The notes below the pieces were generated by a model. It searched no databases, was not told where the DNA came from, and worked only from the letters and a program-made list of their open reading frames with translations. The position numbers were made by a program, and so were the translations under genes. DNA of 64,000 nucleotides from Luteolibacter yonseiensis (GTDB lineage Bacteria > Verrucomicrobiota > Verrucomicrobiia > Verrucomicrobiales > Akkermansiaceae). This document shows positions 1-7,464 of the stretch, in pieces. Numbering within the stretch: the stretch's first letter is position 1; every line of letters begins with the position of its first letter. The stretch is taken from NCBI RefSeq assembly GCF_016595465.1, contig NZ_JAENIK010000012.1, positions 434,001-498,000 on the forward strand. The letters are read 5' to 3'.

Positions 1-1303
1 GTGGAGTACGGAAGCCGTGCATCGGGCATTCACGCGGGGCCTGTGGTTCCAAACTGTTCGGTTCGTATGCGACGCGGCCTTTTGGCACGTCCATCTGGCG
101 GAGACCGTCGCGTTGGAAATTCCTCATCGGGCAGCGCGGCGCGTTGATGGGTATCTGATGGAAGTTGGGTCCGCCGAGGCGGCTGAGCTGGGTATCAAGA
201 TAGGAGAAGAGGCGCCCTTGTAACAGGGGATCGTCTGAAAAACCGATGCCAGGGACGATGTGGCTGGGACAGAAGGCCACCTGTTCGGTCTCAGCGAAAT
301 GATTGTCGGGATTCCGGTTGAGGACCATTTTTCCGACCATGCGCAATGGCACTATTTCCTCTGGAATGAGTTTGGTCGGATCCAGCACGTCGAAGTCCAG
401 CGAAGCCGCGGTCTTCTCATCAAAGATCTGCAAACCGAGCTCCCATTCCGGGAAATCCCCGCGATCAATGGCTTCCCACAGATCGCGCCGGTGGAAGTCC
501 GGATCCGCCCCGCTGATTTTCACCGCCTCGTCCCAGACAACGGCCGAGGCTCCGATGGTCGGACGCCAGTGGAATTTCACGAAACGTGACTCGCCCTGTT
601 CGTTGATCAGCCGGAAAGTGTGGACCCCGAAGCCTTCGATCATTCTCAGCGAACGCGGGATCGCCCGGTCCGACATGGCCCACATGACCATGTGCATGCT
701 CTCCGGCGTGAGGGAGATAAAGTCCCAGAAAGTGGCATGTGCGGATGCCGCTTGGGGAAATCCGCGATCCGGTTCCATTTTCACGGCGTGGATCACATCC
801 GGAAATTTCATCGCATCTTGGATGAAGAAGACCGGGATGTTGTTTCCCACGAGGTCGAAATTTCCCTCCTCGGTGTAGAACTTCACCGCGAACCCGCGCA
901 CATCCCGTGGGAGATCCACCGATCCTGCTCCGCCTGCGACAGTGGAGAACCGCGCGAAAACCTCGGTGCGTTTCTTTGGATCCTGAAGGAACTTGGCCTT
1001 GGTCACATCCGCTTGGGACTCGTAAGGTTGGAAGTAGCCGTGTGCCCCGGAGCCGCGGGCATGGACGATACGTTCCGGGATGCGCTCGTGGTCGAAATGT
1101 GTGATCTTCTCCCGCAGGATGAAGTCTTCCAACAGAACGGGGCCGCGTTCGCCAACCTTGAGCGAGTTCTGGTTGTCGGAGATCGGAAGACCTTGATTGG
1201 TGGTGAGCACCACCTGGCTTTCGGAAGCCGTCTGATGGGTTTCCGCAGGAAGTTTCGCCTGCTCGGGAGTGGTAGGACGTGGGGTTTTTTTATGAGTGGC
1301 CAT
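1..1303 (-). CDS. katE: catalase, large-subunit (HPII-like), 3' end outside window
   Basis: Haem catalase that disproportionates hydrogen peroxide. Reading in from ATG at 1303 gives 434 residues before the window edge, so the C-terminus is missing because of the window and not because of a mutation. Visible active-site elements are the distal His (about H81, in [10 protein letters not shown]), the distal Asn pair (about N154/N155, in VGNNIPVFF) and the proximal Tyr (about Y368, in RLFSY). The core, with [13 protein letters not shown] and [12 protein letters not shown], resembles large-subunit clade-2 catalases such as E. coli HPII more than the small-subunit clade. The N-terminal arm is about 47 residues shorter than that of HPII. 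Whether the extra C-terminal flavodoxin-like domain is present cannot be seen. The gene is divergent from the HD-domain gene. Confidence 0.95.
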   Translation of the reverse strand, partial: MATHKKTPRPTTPEQAKLPAETHQTASESQVVLTTNQGLPISDNQNSLKVGERGPVLLEDFILREKITHFDHERIPERIVHARGSGAHGYFQPYESQADVTKAKFLQDPKKRTEVFARFSTVAGGAGSVDLPRDVRGFAVKFYTEEGNFDLVGNNIPVFFIQDAMKFPDVIHAVKMEPDRGFPQAASAHATFWDFISLTPESMHMVMWAMSDRAIPRSLRMIEGFGVHTFRLINEQGESRFVKFHWRPTIGASAVVWDEAVKISGADPDFHRRDLWEAIDRGDFPEWELGLQIFDEKTAASLDFDVLDPTKLIPEEIVPLRMVGKMVLNRNPDNHFAETEQVAFCPSHIVPGIGFSDDPLLQGRLFSYLDTQLSRLGGPNFHQIPINAPRCPMRNFQRDGLRQMDVPKGRVAYEPNSLEPQAPRECPMHGFRTP

Positions 1304-1542
1304 GGATTCTGAGGACGGTCGCGGCGTCCTCGCAGGCGGCATACCATGAGTGGCGGGGGAAGCGGGATGAACTCAGAACGCTTGTAAACAAGCCCGGAAG
1401 GAGTAACATGACGGGAAACCTCTCCTAAGGAGTGATCGGATCCAGCTGTATTTTGCACTGCTGTTCCTGTTCCATCGTGCAGACCCGCATGACGTGTGGA
1501 ATCCGCAGCTTGAGATTTGACGTGATTGGACGGTCCTCCGGA

Positions 1543-1551
1543 TGGTATGAT
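1543..1551 (+). promoter_or_regulatory. extended -10 promoter for the HD-domain gene
   Basis: TGG followed by TATGAT at 1546-1551 forms an extended -10 element. Transcription would start about 7 bases downstream, at 1558-1560, which coincides with the ATG at 1560. No Shine-Dalgarno sequence is visible. TTGACG at 1517-1522 is too far upstream (23-base spacer) to be a normal -35. The mRNA would be leaderless or nearly so. Inferred from sequence pattern only. Confidence 0.4.
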
Positions 1552-1559
1552 AACTGCGA

Positions 1560-2102
1560 ATGGCTTCAGCGATGAGCTTTGATTCCGTCAACACCCTCCA
1601 GACCGCGGCCGCCCTCGCGGCGAAAGCACATGCCGGACAGACAATCCGGAACACTGACATTCCCTACATCGCGCATGCCATGGGCGTTTCAATGGCGGTG
1701 ACCTGCCTCTTCGGTTGCACCGATCCCGAGGTGGCGGCCGCCGCGCTGCTCCACGACACTTTGGAAAAAACCCGTCTGACAGGTGCCGAGATCAGGGAGA
1801 CCCTTGGACCGCGGGTGCTCCATCTGGTGGTCGCGATGACCAAGGATGATGGATATGCGAAAGCCGAATATTGGGAACGGTTGTATGATGAGGTGTGGGA
1901 GGCCCGCCTGATCAAGATGGCGGACGCCCTCGATCATCTCGATTGTCCGGCCGACGAACTGCCGAGGAGGATCAAAAGCGGTAGACGGGCTCTGGAGCTG
2001 GCCTATTCGGAAGAAATACCGATCCAGACCGCCCGCCGCGTGCTGGGAGAAGCCCTTGCTTCCGCCGTGGAACGCGCCACAGGTAGACCGACCCTCCAAT
2101 GA
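1560..2102 (+). CDS. HD-domain phosphohydrolase, SpoT/Mesh1-like (p)ppGpp hydrolase family
   Basis: A 180-residue single-domain protein with the RelA/SpoT-type HD layout: AHAGQ and PYIAHA near residues 25-40, the metal-binding LLHDTLE near 65, and the late KMADALDHL near 120. These elements match stand-alone guanosine-tetraphosphate pyrophosphohydrolases (MESH1-like), which release pyrophosphate from (p)ppGpp using manganese. No synthetase, TGS or ACT domain is present, so it would only degrade the alarmone. The true substrate is inferred from the family; other HD hydrolases share this pattern. An alternative start is the ATG at 1572. The stop overlaps the next gene by four bases, suggesting translational coupling. 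Confidence 0.75.
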   Translation: MASAMSFDSVNTLQTAAALAAKAHAGQTIRNTDIPYIAHAMGVSMAVTCLFGCTDPEVAAAALLHDTLEKTRLTGAEIRETLGPRVLHLVVAMTKDDGYAKAEYWERLYDEVWEARLIKMADALDHLDCPADELPRRIKSGRRALELAYSEEIPIQTARRVLGEALASAVERATGRPTLQ

Positions 2103-2443
2103 TGACCGATCCGGAAATTGCCGTTCCCGCACCTTTGCCGGAAACCCGGCCGATCCCGCTACCCGTGGGATCGGTCAGACGTTTTTTCAGGGATGTCGAA
2201 TCAGCGGGAAATCTCGAAGATGGAATGGAATTCCATGCGGCAGGGGTGGTGATCGATTTTCCCGAGGAAACGGACCGGAAGCTTTCCGTGCTCTATCTGA
2301 ATCCGTTCACCGCAAAGGTGGAACTCAGGCAGCGCGACCTTTCATCCGTCATCCTCTACGAATTCCCCGAAGATGACGGTGTCTATTGGCGCCTGTGGGA
2401 ACAAACCCGGAACAAATTGGAGAGCCTGCTTTCCGAGCAATGA
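2099..2443 (+). CDS. hypothetical protein coupled to HD-domain gene
   Basis: A 114-residue soluble protein I do not recognise. It starts in an ATGATGA overlap with the preceding HD-domain gene, so the two are probably co-translated. The N-terminal 25 residues are rich in proline. The rest alternates short hydrophobic strands with charged residues and ends in a helical, aromatic segment (YWRLWEQTR). No signal peptide, membrane segment or cysteine pair is visible. It ends 27 bases before the converging Kai-operon kinase gene. Confidence 0.7.
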   Translation: MMTDPEIAVPAPLPETRPIPLPVGSVRRFFRDVESAGNLEDGMEFHAAGVVIDFPEETDRKLSVLYLNPFTAKVELRQRDLSSVILYEFPEDDGVYWRLWEQTRNKLESLLSEQ

Positions 2444-2470
2444 CGTCCGGTCCGTGGGGATGACGGATGG

Positions 2471-4147
2471 TCAGGATCCTGAGAGAAGCGCTTTCAACAC
2501 CGTGGCTTCAAGAGACCGGGAATCCACGGGTTTCACCAAGTGATAATTGAAGCCCGCTTCCAAGGCCTTTTCGATGTCCTCATTTTGTCCGTAACCACTC
2601 ACTGCGATGCTCGGGATCTTGGACCGGGTCCGGAACTCGCGCATGAACTCGTATCCGGTTCCATCGGGCAGGCCGATGTCGCTGATAACAAGATCAAAGT
2701 TCCTGTCTTCGGAGGAACTCAGGGCGGTGCGCAGATCCTTCGCCCCTTCAACCGCGTAGCCGAGGGAATTCAGCAGTATGGTCATGGTGAGGCGGGAATC
2801 CGAGTTGTCCTCCACCAGGAGGATCGTGCCCTTGTTCGGAGAACCCTCGGGCGACCGCTTTTCACCTTTCGCCGGAAGAGGTTGGAAGGAAAGTTCGAAA
2901 CGGCTTCCACGATCCTGCCCTTCGCTGAAGGCCTCGATGCGTCCGTCATGGAGTTCCACAATGGATTTGCTGATGACGAGGCCGAGTCCCAATCCTCCGA
3001 ACCTGCGCGTGATCTCCTCGCTCCCTTGTTCGAAGGGGCTGAACAAGCGTGGCAGGATGTCTTCGGGAATCCCCACCCCTTCATCCCTGACAGCCACCCT
3101 GAGCGTGCCGTCCGCGGTGTTTTCGGATGTGATGAAGACTTGTTTCGCCCTCCCGCTGAACTTGCTCGCGTTGCGGATGAGGTTCCACAGCACTTGTTGG
3201 ATCCTCACCGGGTCTCCCACAATCTGGCTTCTGGCGGCCACCAGTTCGAGGGAAAGGTGCTGTCCATGGTCATCCAGTTCCGCTTGGCATACCGCGGCGG
3301 CGTCCCGGATGATCTTGTGGACATCAATGATCTCCTTGCGAAGCTGGATCTTGCCCTGGGTGATCCGGGTGAGATCGAGCAGGTCGTCGATCAGCCGGGT
3401 TTCCACCTCGACATTGCGCCGGATCATCACCGCGAGTTCACGGGACTGGTCGGTCAGCGCCGGATCACGTTCCAGCAGGGATGCCGCCATGAGAGCGGGA
3501 GTCAGCGGGGTGCGAAGCTCATGGCTCAACACCGCAAGGAACGAATCCTTCGAGTGGTTCGCCGCTTCCGCGACGTCGCGCGCGAGCGTCAGCGTTTCAT
3601 TCCGCTTCTGATCCGACAGGTCCGTCACCACCAGGCAGGTGATCTCCTCGCCAACCGTCATCAGGGTGCTGGCGGTGATCAGGACGGGAAGGGGCCGGCC
3701 GGATCCCGGAAGGGATGTCTCCACCTTGACCGCCGTAGTACCGGCTTGGGATAGTCCGTGGCGTATGGATTTCCAGACGCTTTCCTCGAAGTGATCCGCA
3801 AGAGGGGAGCTGATGACCTTCTCGAGAGGCAAGCCCAGAAACTCCGAAAACTTGCGATTGCAATAGAGAACGAGACCTTCTTCCGAAACGGTGACCGCAC
3901 CTTCCTGCATCTGCTCCACGAAGATCCGGTAAGGCTCTTCCGCACCGTTCAACGTATAAATATGACTTCCTTCCTCACTGCTCACAACGACCGCATCGAC
4001 GTCTCCGGACTGGATCGCCTCCAGGGTTTCCTGGGCCTCCCGCAGTTTCTGCTTGAGTGCAAGCAATTCGGAACTGCTGACCCAGTGATGGTTCGGCTGG
4101 CCTTGCTCGTTTGAAGCCGACGGCACGATAGCGGTGTTGTCACTCAT
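2471..4147 (-). CDS. PAS hybrid histidine kinase / response regulator (Kai operon)
   Basis: A 558-residue cytoplasmic kinase with no membrane segment. In order: a coiled-coil lead (25-50), one PAS domain (about 70-180), HisKA with the phospho-acceptor His at 209 in SHELRTPLTP, HATPase (about 310-425, with N box NLIRNASKFS and G boxes DEGVGIP and GGLGLGL), then a receiver domain (about 440-555) with acidic pocket VEDN, phospho-acceptor Asp near 490 in ISDIGLPDG, and conserved Lys in LVKPV. It is the last gene of the kaiC-kaiB-kaiB operon and its ATG overlaps the kaiB stop by four bases, so it is the likely signalling output or input partner of the Kai proteins. In cyanobacteria the kinase SasA carries its own KaiB-like sensor domain; here KaiB is supplied by separate genes. 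The role is inferred from position. Confidence 0.93.
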   Translation of the reverse strand: MSDNTAIVPSASNEQGQPNHHWVSSSELLALKQKLREAQETLEAIQSGDVDAVVVSSEEGSHIYTLNGAEEPYRIFVEQMQEGAVTVSEEGLVLYCNRKFSEFLGLPLEKVISSPLADHFEESVWKSIRHGLSQAGTTAVKVETSLPGSGRPLPVLITASTLMTVGEEITCLVVTDLSDQKRNETLTLARDVAEAANHSKDSFLAVLSHELRTPLTPALMAASLLERDPALTDQSRELAVMIRRNVEVETRLIDDLLDLTRITQGKIQLRKEIIDVHKIIRDAAAVCQAELDDHGQHLSLELVAARSQIVGDPVRIQQVLWNLIRNASKFSGRAKQVFITSENTADGTLRVAVRDEGVGIPEDILPRLFSPFEQGSEEITRRFGGLGLGLVISKSIVELHDGRIEAFSEGQDRGSRFELSFQPLPAKGEKRSPEGSPNKGTILLVEDNSDSRLTMTILLNSLGYAVEGAKDLRTALSSSEDRNFDLVISDIGLPDGTGYEFMREFRTRSKIPSIAVSGYGQNEDIEKALEAGFNYHLVKPVDSRSLEATVLKALLSGS

Positions 4148-4539
4148 ACTTCAAGCCAGTTGATGTTGTTTTCCGCAGGGCTTTTCAGATTCAAACCGAT
4201 GAGCACCCGCTCGCTGTCGTCCAGATTGCCGACCAACCTTTGGGCGGGAAACGGCTCTTTTTTCAAAAGGGTCGGAGCTGCCAGAATCTGATCGGCGGCC
4301 AAACGACCGGGGGATTGATAGATGTCCACCACCTCTAGTTCGTATCGACCGGCGAGGTGTTTCTCGCACAAGGCCCGGACCACTGAAATCGCCTGGGCTG
4401 ATTTGGGCGTGCTACCGGTGACGAACAGGACCAGGACATAGTGATCCTGCGCGGGAGCTCCACTGAGCAAACGCTCGAATTCCAGGCGTGTTTCATCGCT
4501 GGGGGACAGCGAATCGCCGGATGGGGGGAAATCAGTCAC
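4144..4539 (-). CDS. kaiB: KaiB-family protein (second copy, kaiB2)
   Basis: A 131-residue protein with a thioredoxin-like KaiB domain from about residue 35 onward (VLVLFVTGSTPKSAQA), including the cis-proline segment AAPTLLKKEP, the RLVGNLDDSERVLIGL helix and the usual KaiB length of the core. In cyanobacteria KaiB switches fold and binds phosphorylated KaiC. A 30-residue acidic N-terminal extension precedes the domain. It overlaps both neighbours by four bases (ATGA junctions), so translation is probably coupled. It keeps the ERVLIGL segment of classical KaiB better than the first copy does. Whether it fold-switches cannot be seen from sequence. Confidence 0.92.
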   Translation of the reverse strand: MTDFPPSGDSLSPSDETRLEFERLLSGAPAQDHYVLVLFVTGSTPKSAQAISVVRALCEKHLAGRYELEVVDIYQSPGRLAADQILAAPTLLKKEPFPAQRLVGNLDDSERVLIGLNLKSPAENNINWLEV

Positions 4540-4886
4540 GTGAGTGTGTTGGGGAAGGAAACGGCAGGCCCGAGGTCCAAGTCGTGCAGCAGTTTGTCGA
4601 TGTTGGAAAGGCTGCCGATGATGCGTTTGGCGGGAGAGGGGGTCTCTCTCACCAACGTCGGAATGGCCACGATCTTGTGAAGCTTTGCCATCGCAGGTTC
4701 CTTGGCAAGATCGACAAGCCGGAGGTTGTGCCGCCCGGCGAGGTGGCTGTCGCAGACCTTCCGGAGATTGCTGTATGCCATCAGGGATTTCGGACTCTGA
4801 CCCGCCACGAAGAGGATGAGCTGCCAGGAATCGTCCCGATCTACCTCCGCGGGGTCTACGTTGTGATGGAATTCAGCGGGATTCAT
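4536..4886 (-). CDS. kaiB: KaiB-family protein (first copy, kaiB1)
   Basis: A 116-residue protein. The KaiB domain begins near residue 17 (LILFVAGQSPKSLMAY) and keeps the cis-proline loop AIPTLVRETP and the KRIIGSLSN segment. The C-terminal helix diverges from classical KaiB (KLLHDLDLG instead of KVLIGLDL), so it may do a different job from the second copy. Its start lies inside the end of kaiC (14-base overlap), and its stop overlaps kaiB2 by four bases. Paired divergent KaiB proteins suggest division of labour, for example one binding KaiC and one binding the kinase. That is inference. Confidence 0.92.
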   Translation of the reverse strand: MNPAEFHHNVDPAEVDRDDSWQLILFVAGQSPKSLMAYSNLRKVCDSHLAGRHNLRLVDLAKEPAMAKLHKIVAIPTLVRETPSPAKRIIGSLSNIDKLLHDLDLGPAVSFPNTLT

Positions 4887-6585
4887 TGGTACGCAGGCGT
4901 TTTTGGTTCATCTGACGTTCGTTGGCGGAGGCCAGCTCTTCCCTGATGGATCGGTTTGTCGAAATTTTGGAAAGCTCTTCCTCCGCCGCAAGATGTTCTG
5001 CCCGAAGCACCTCGATCTGCGCATCCAGCGCCCGCCGTTTCTGTTCGAGCTTGAGGGCCGCCATCTTCTCTTCATCGGTCATGCGTGCGGCGGCGGCTGT
5101 TTCCCGTTGTTCCTGTGCCAATCTCGCCGATCCGGTCAGCACGCCTTCCGACCCCAGATAGGCGGGAATCAGGTCCACTCCTTTTCGGGTGATGATGAAT
5201 TCGCGAAGCTGGTTCGAGTGAGGCATGCCTCTGGACTTCAACACATAGATCACACGGTTGCGTTCACCATAGGTTTCCACATCGCGAAGAAGCAGCCATG
5301 TGTCCACCATGGAACTGAGCGCTTCCCCGCTGGTTTCCGTGAGATTGCCGCTGCGGGTGAGGTTGATGAGGAAGGTGGTGATTCGTTTCGACCGGAGGAT
5401 GTCGATGAGACGCAGCAGCATCTGCGAACTTTCATCTCCGCTCGCGGCAGTGTGGAGATTCGAGATCGGGTCGACGATGACCACATTCGGTTTGAAAGTG
5501 TCGATCTTCTTGTGCATCTGGACCAGATGCATCTCCAGTCCGAAGGCGGCCGGTCTTGAAGAACAGATCTCCAGCGATCCGTCTTCCAGGCTGGGCTGGA
5601 GATCGATGCCGATCGTACGCATGTTCCTGAGGATCTGCTTGGGGCTCTCCTCGAAGGAAAAATAGAGACAGCGTTGGCCGGTTCCACAGGTTTTGTTGGC
5701 CAGATGTGCCGCCAGTGTCGATTTGCCGGTTCCAGCAGTACCGGTCAGAAGGATGCAGCTGCCTTCATAATAGCCGCCGTCCAACATCTCGTCCAGAGCC
5801 GGCACCCCGCTGGAAAGGCGCTTGTCAGAAACATCGTAATCCATTCCGGCACTGGTGATGGGAAGGACGGACATTCCTTCCGAGTCGATGAGGAAGGGGA
5901 ATTCGTTCGTGCTGTGGGCGGAGCCACGGTATTTCACCACTCTCAGGCGGCGGGTGGAGATCTGTCCGGTCACCCGGTGGTCCAGCAGAACCACACAGTC
6001 GGAAACATACTCCTCAAGTCCCTGCCGGGTGAGAGCTCCATCGCCACGTTCGGCGGTGATGACCGTCGTCATCCCGCGATCCTTCAACCAGTCGAAGAGG
6101 CGGCGTAGCTCGGAACGCAGGATGGCCTGGTTCTGGAATCCCGCGAAAAGCGTTTCGATGGTATCGAGAACCACGCGCTTCGCATTCACGGACTCGATCG
6201 CGTAAGCGAGACGTACGAAGAGTCCTTCCAGATCGTATTCGCCGTTTTCGTCGATCTGCTGGCGGTCGATGGTAATGTGGTCGAGCGCGACTTTTTCCTG
6301 TGCGACAAGCTCCGGAAGACCGAACCCCAACGACTCGACGTTGGTGTAAATGTCGTTCGCGGATTCCTCGAAAGTGAAAAGCACGCCGTTTTCCCCAAAC
6401 TCCCTCACGCCGCGCACCAGAAATTCCGCACCGAAAAGGGATTTGCCACAACCTGCCGATCCGCAGACGAGCGTTGGTCTTCCGGCGGGCAGTCCTCCCA
6501 GAGTGATTTCATCGAACCCGGTAATTCCCGTGGGAGCCTTGATCAAACGGTATTTTTCAGGGTTTTCAGAAGGTGTCGTGGACAT
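4873..6585 (-). CDS. kaiC: KaiC-family double-RecA ATPase/kinase
   Basis: A 570-residue tandem RecA protein of the circadian-clock KaiC family. The first domain has P-loop GSAGCGKS (42-49) and the paired glutamates FTFEES. The second has P-loop GTAGTGKS (282-289), FSFEES and Walker B VIVDPIS. The CII autophosphorylation pair of cyanobacterial KaiC (S431, T432) aligns with S424-S425 here (ALSSMVD), so a phospho-cycle is possible. About 75 extra C-terminal residues form a charged coiled coil rich in Glu, Arg and Ala, replacing the KaiA-binding tail. The ATG at 6585 fits the family best; a TTG at 6639 sits six bases after a strong GGAGGGG and is a real alternative. No kaiA is present. Confidence 0.93.
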   Translation of the reverse strand: MSTTPSENPEKYRLIKAPTGITGFDEITLGGLPAGRPTLVCGSAGCGKSLFGAEFLVRGVREFGENGVLFTFEESANDIYTNVESLGFGLPELVAQEKVALDHITIDRQQIDENGEYDLEGLFVRLAYAIESVNAKRVVLDTIETLFAGFQNQAILRSELRRLFDWLKDRGMTTVITAERGDGALTRQGLEEYVSDCVVLLDHRVTGQISTRRLRVVKYRGSAHSTNEFPFLIDSEGMSVLPITSAGMDYDVSDKRLSSGVPALDEMLDGGYYEGSCILLTGTAGTGKSTLAAHLANKTCGTGQRCLYFSFEESPKQILRNMRTIGIDLQPSLEDGSLEICSSRPAAFGLEMHLVQMHKKIDTFKPNVVIVDPISNLHTAASGDESSQMLLRLIDILRSKRITTFLINLTRSGNLTETSGEALSSMVDTWLLLRDVETYGERNRVIYVLKSRGMPHSNQLREFIITRKGVDLIPAYLGSEGVLTGSARLAQEQRETAAAARMTDEEKMAALKLEQKRRALDAQIEVLRAEHLAAEEELSKISTNRSIREELASANERQMNQKRLRTNESR

Positions 6586-6813
6586 GGTTGACTGGCTTGC
6601 TACTTGATCCAGAGTTATTGAGATGTCAAAGGGATTCAAGAGAAACCCCTCCGGAAGAAGCAAGCTATCGGATTAATACACGGAGAAAAGAAATAACCCG
6701 CATTTCGGAAATGTCATGACGCCGGTCGCCCGGGAAAAGGACTCCGCTACGGGCTGGAACCCGGATCTTTCATTTCCCAACGCTGGCGCGATGATGAAAA
6801 AGATAACGGCATC

Positions 6814-7464
6814 TCAACAGATCTCCACCGGAAGTTCCACCACCTTGCCCCGCAATGGAACGAACACCCGGTCCTCGATTCCCGGTTTCACGGGCGCGCC
6901 TCCCGTAAAACTGCCGAAAGCGGGCAGGACAAGGGTCTGGTCCTTCAAAATGAAGCAGGGGAGCCGGAGCGACGCGCGGATTCCGTCACGCACATTCACA
7001 ACGGGATGCAGATGGCCGGAAAGGTGGAAAATGTCTCCCGCCGCGTGGGCCGGATCGTGAACGACGCGGACACCCGGACCGACATCCAGGTGGGAAACGC
7101 GGGTCAGACCTGCGGGGAGGGCCGCGAGCTTCGCATCATGGTTGCCCGCCACCAGCGTCAGGGGAATGCCCAGCTCTTCGATAAATCCGCCGAGAGCCAC
7201 CTCGAGTTCCGGGGTGATGCCGGATGGGGAGTGAAACAAATCTCCGGCGATGACAAGATGACCTGCTCCGCACCTTTTTCCGAGTTCCAGCAACCGTTGC
7301 AGATCCCTGGCCGTGTCTCCTTCGGGAACGGGCAACCCGCGCGCGCGGAACGCCGCCGATTTTCCGAGATGGACATCCGCGACCACGAGTGTGGAGGTGT
7401 CGGTCAGGAAGACCACACCTTCGGCAAGCAACGAGAGGGAGGGTAATTTCGGAAAAGGATGCAT
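6814..7464 (-). CDS. pdeM: ligase-associated DNA damage-response metallophosphoesterase
   Basis: A 216-residue calcineurin-like phosphoesterase. The metal-binding motifs are in order: ADVHLGKSAAFRARG, GDLFHS, AGNHD and SGHLHPV. The HLGK(S/A)xxFR pattern is typical of the ligase-associated MPE family (PdeM), which is associated with DNA repair and acts with an Lhr-like helicase and often an ATP-dependent ligase and a nuclease. The ATG at 7464 overlaps the helicase stop (TGATG), so the two genes are co-translated. Reading further upstream to 7563 would give an implausible N-terminus. The ligase and nuclease partners are not in this window. Confidence 0.88.
   Translation of the reverse strand: MHPFPKLPSLSLLAEGVVFLTDTSTLVVADVHLGKSAAFRARGLPVPEGDTARDLQRLLELGKRCGAGHLVIAGDLFHSPSGITPELEVALGGFIEELGIPLTLVAGNHDAKLAALPAGLTRVSHLDVGPGVRVVHDPAHAAGDIFHLSGHLHPVVNVRDGIRASLRLPCFILKDQTLVLPAFGSFTGGAPVKPGIEDRVFVPLRGKVVELPVEIC

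Noticed and set aside
1..1303. Truncated catalase as a pseudogene
   Set aside because: The reading frame is intact and active-site residues are present. Only the window edge removes the end.
2540..3754. Long plus-strand frame over the hybrid kinase
   Set aside because: It is a shadow of the minus-strand kinase, which carries clear PAS, HisKA, HATPase and receiver motifs.
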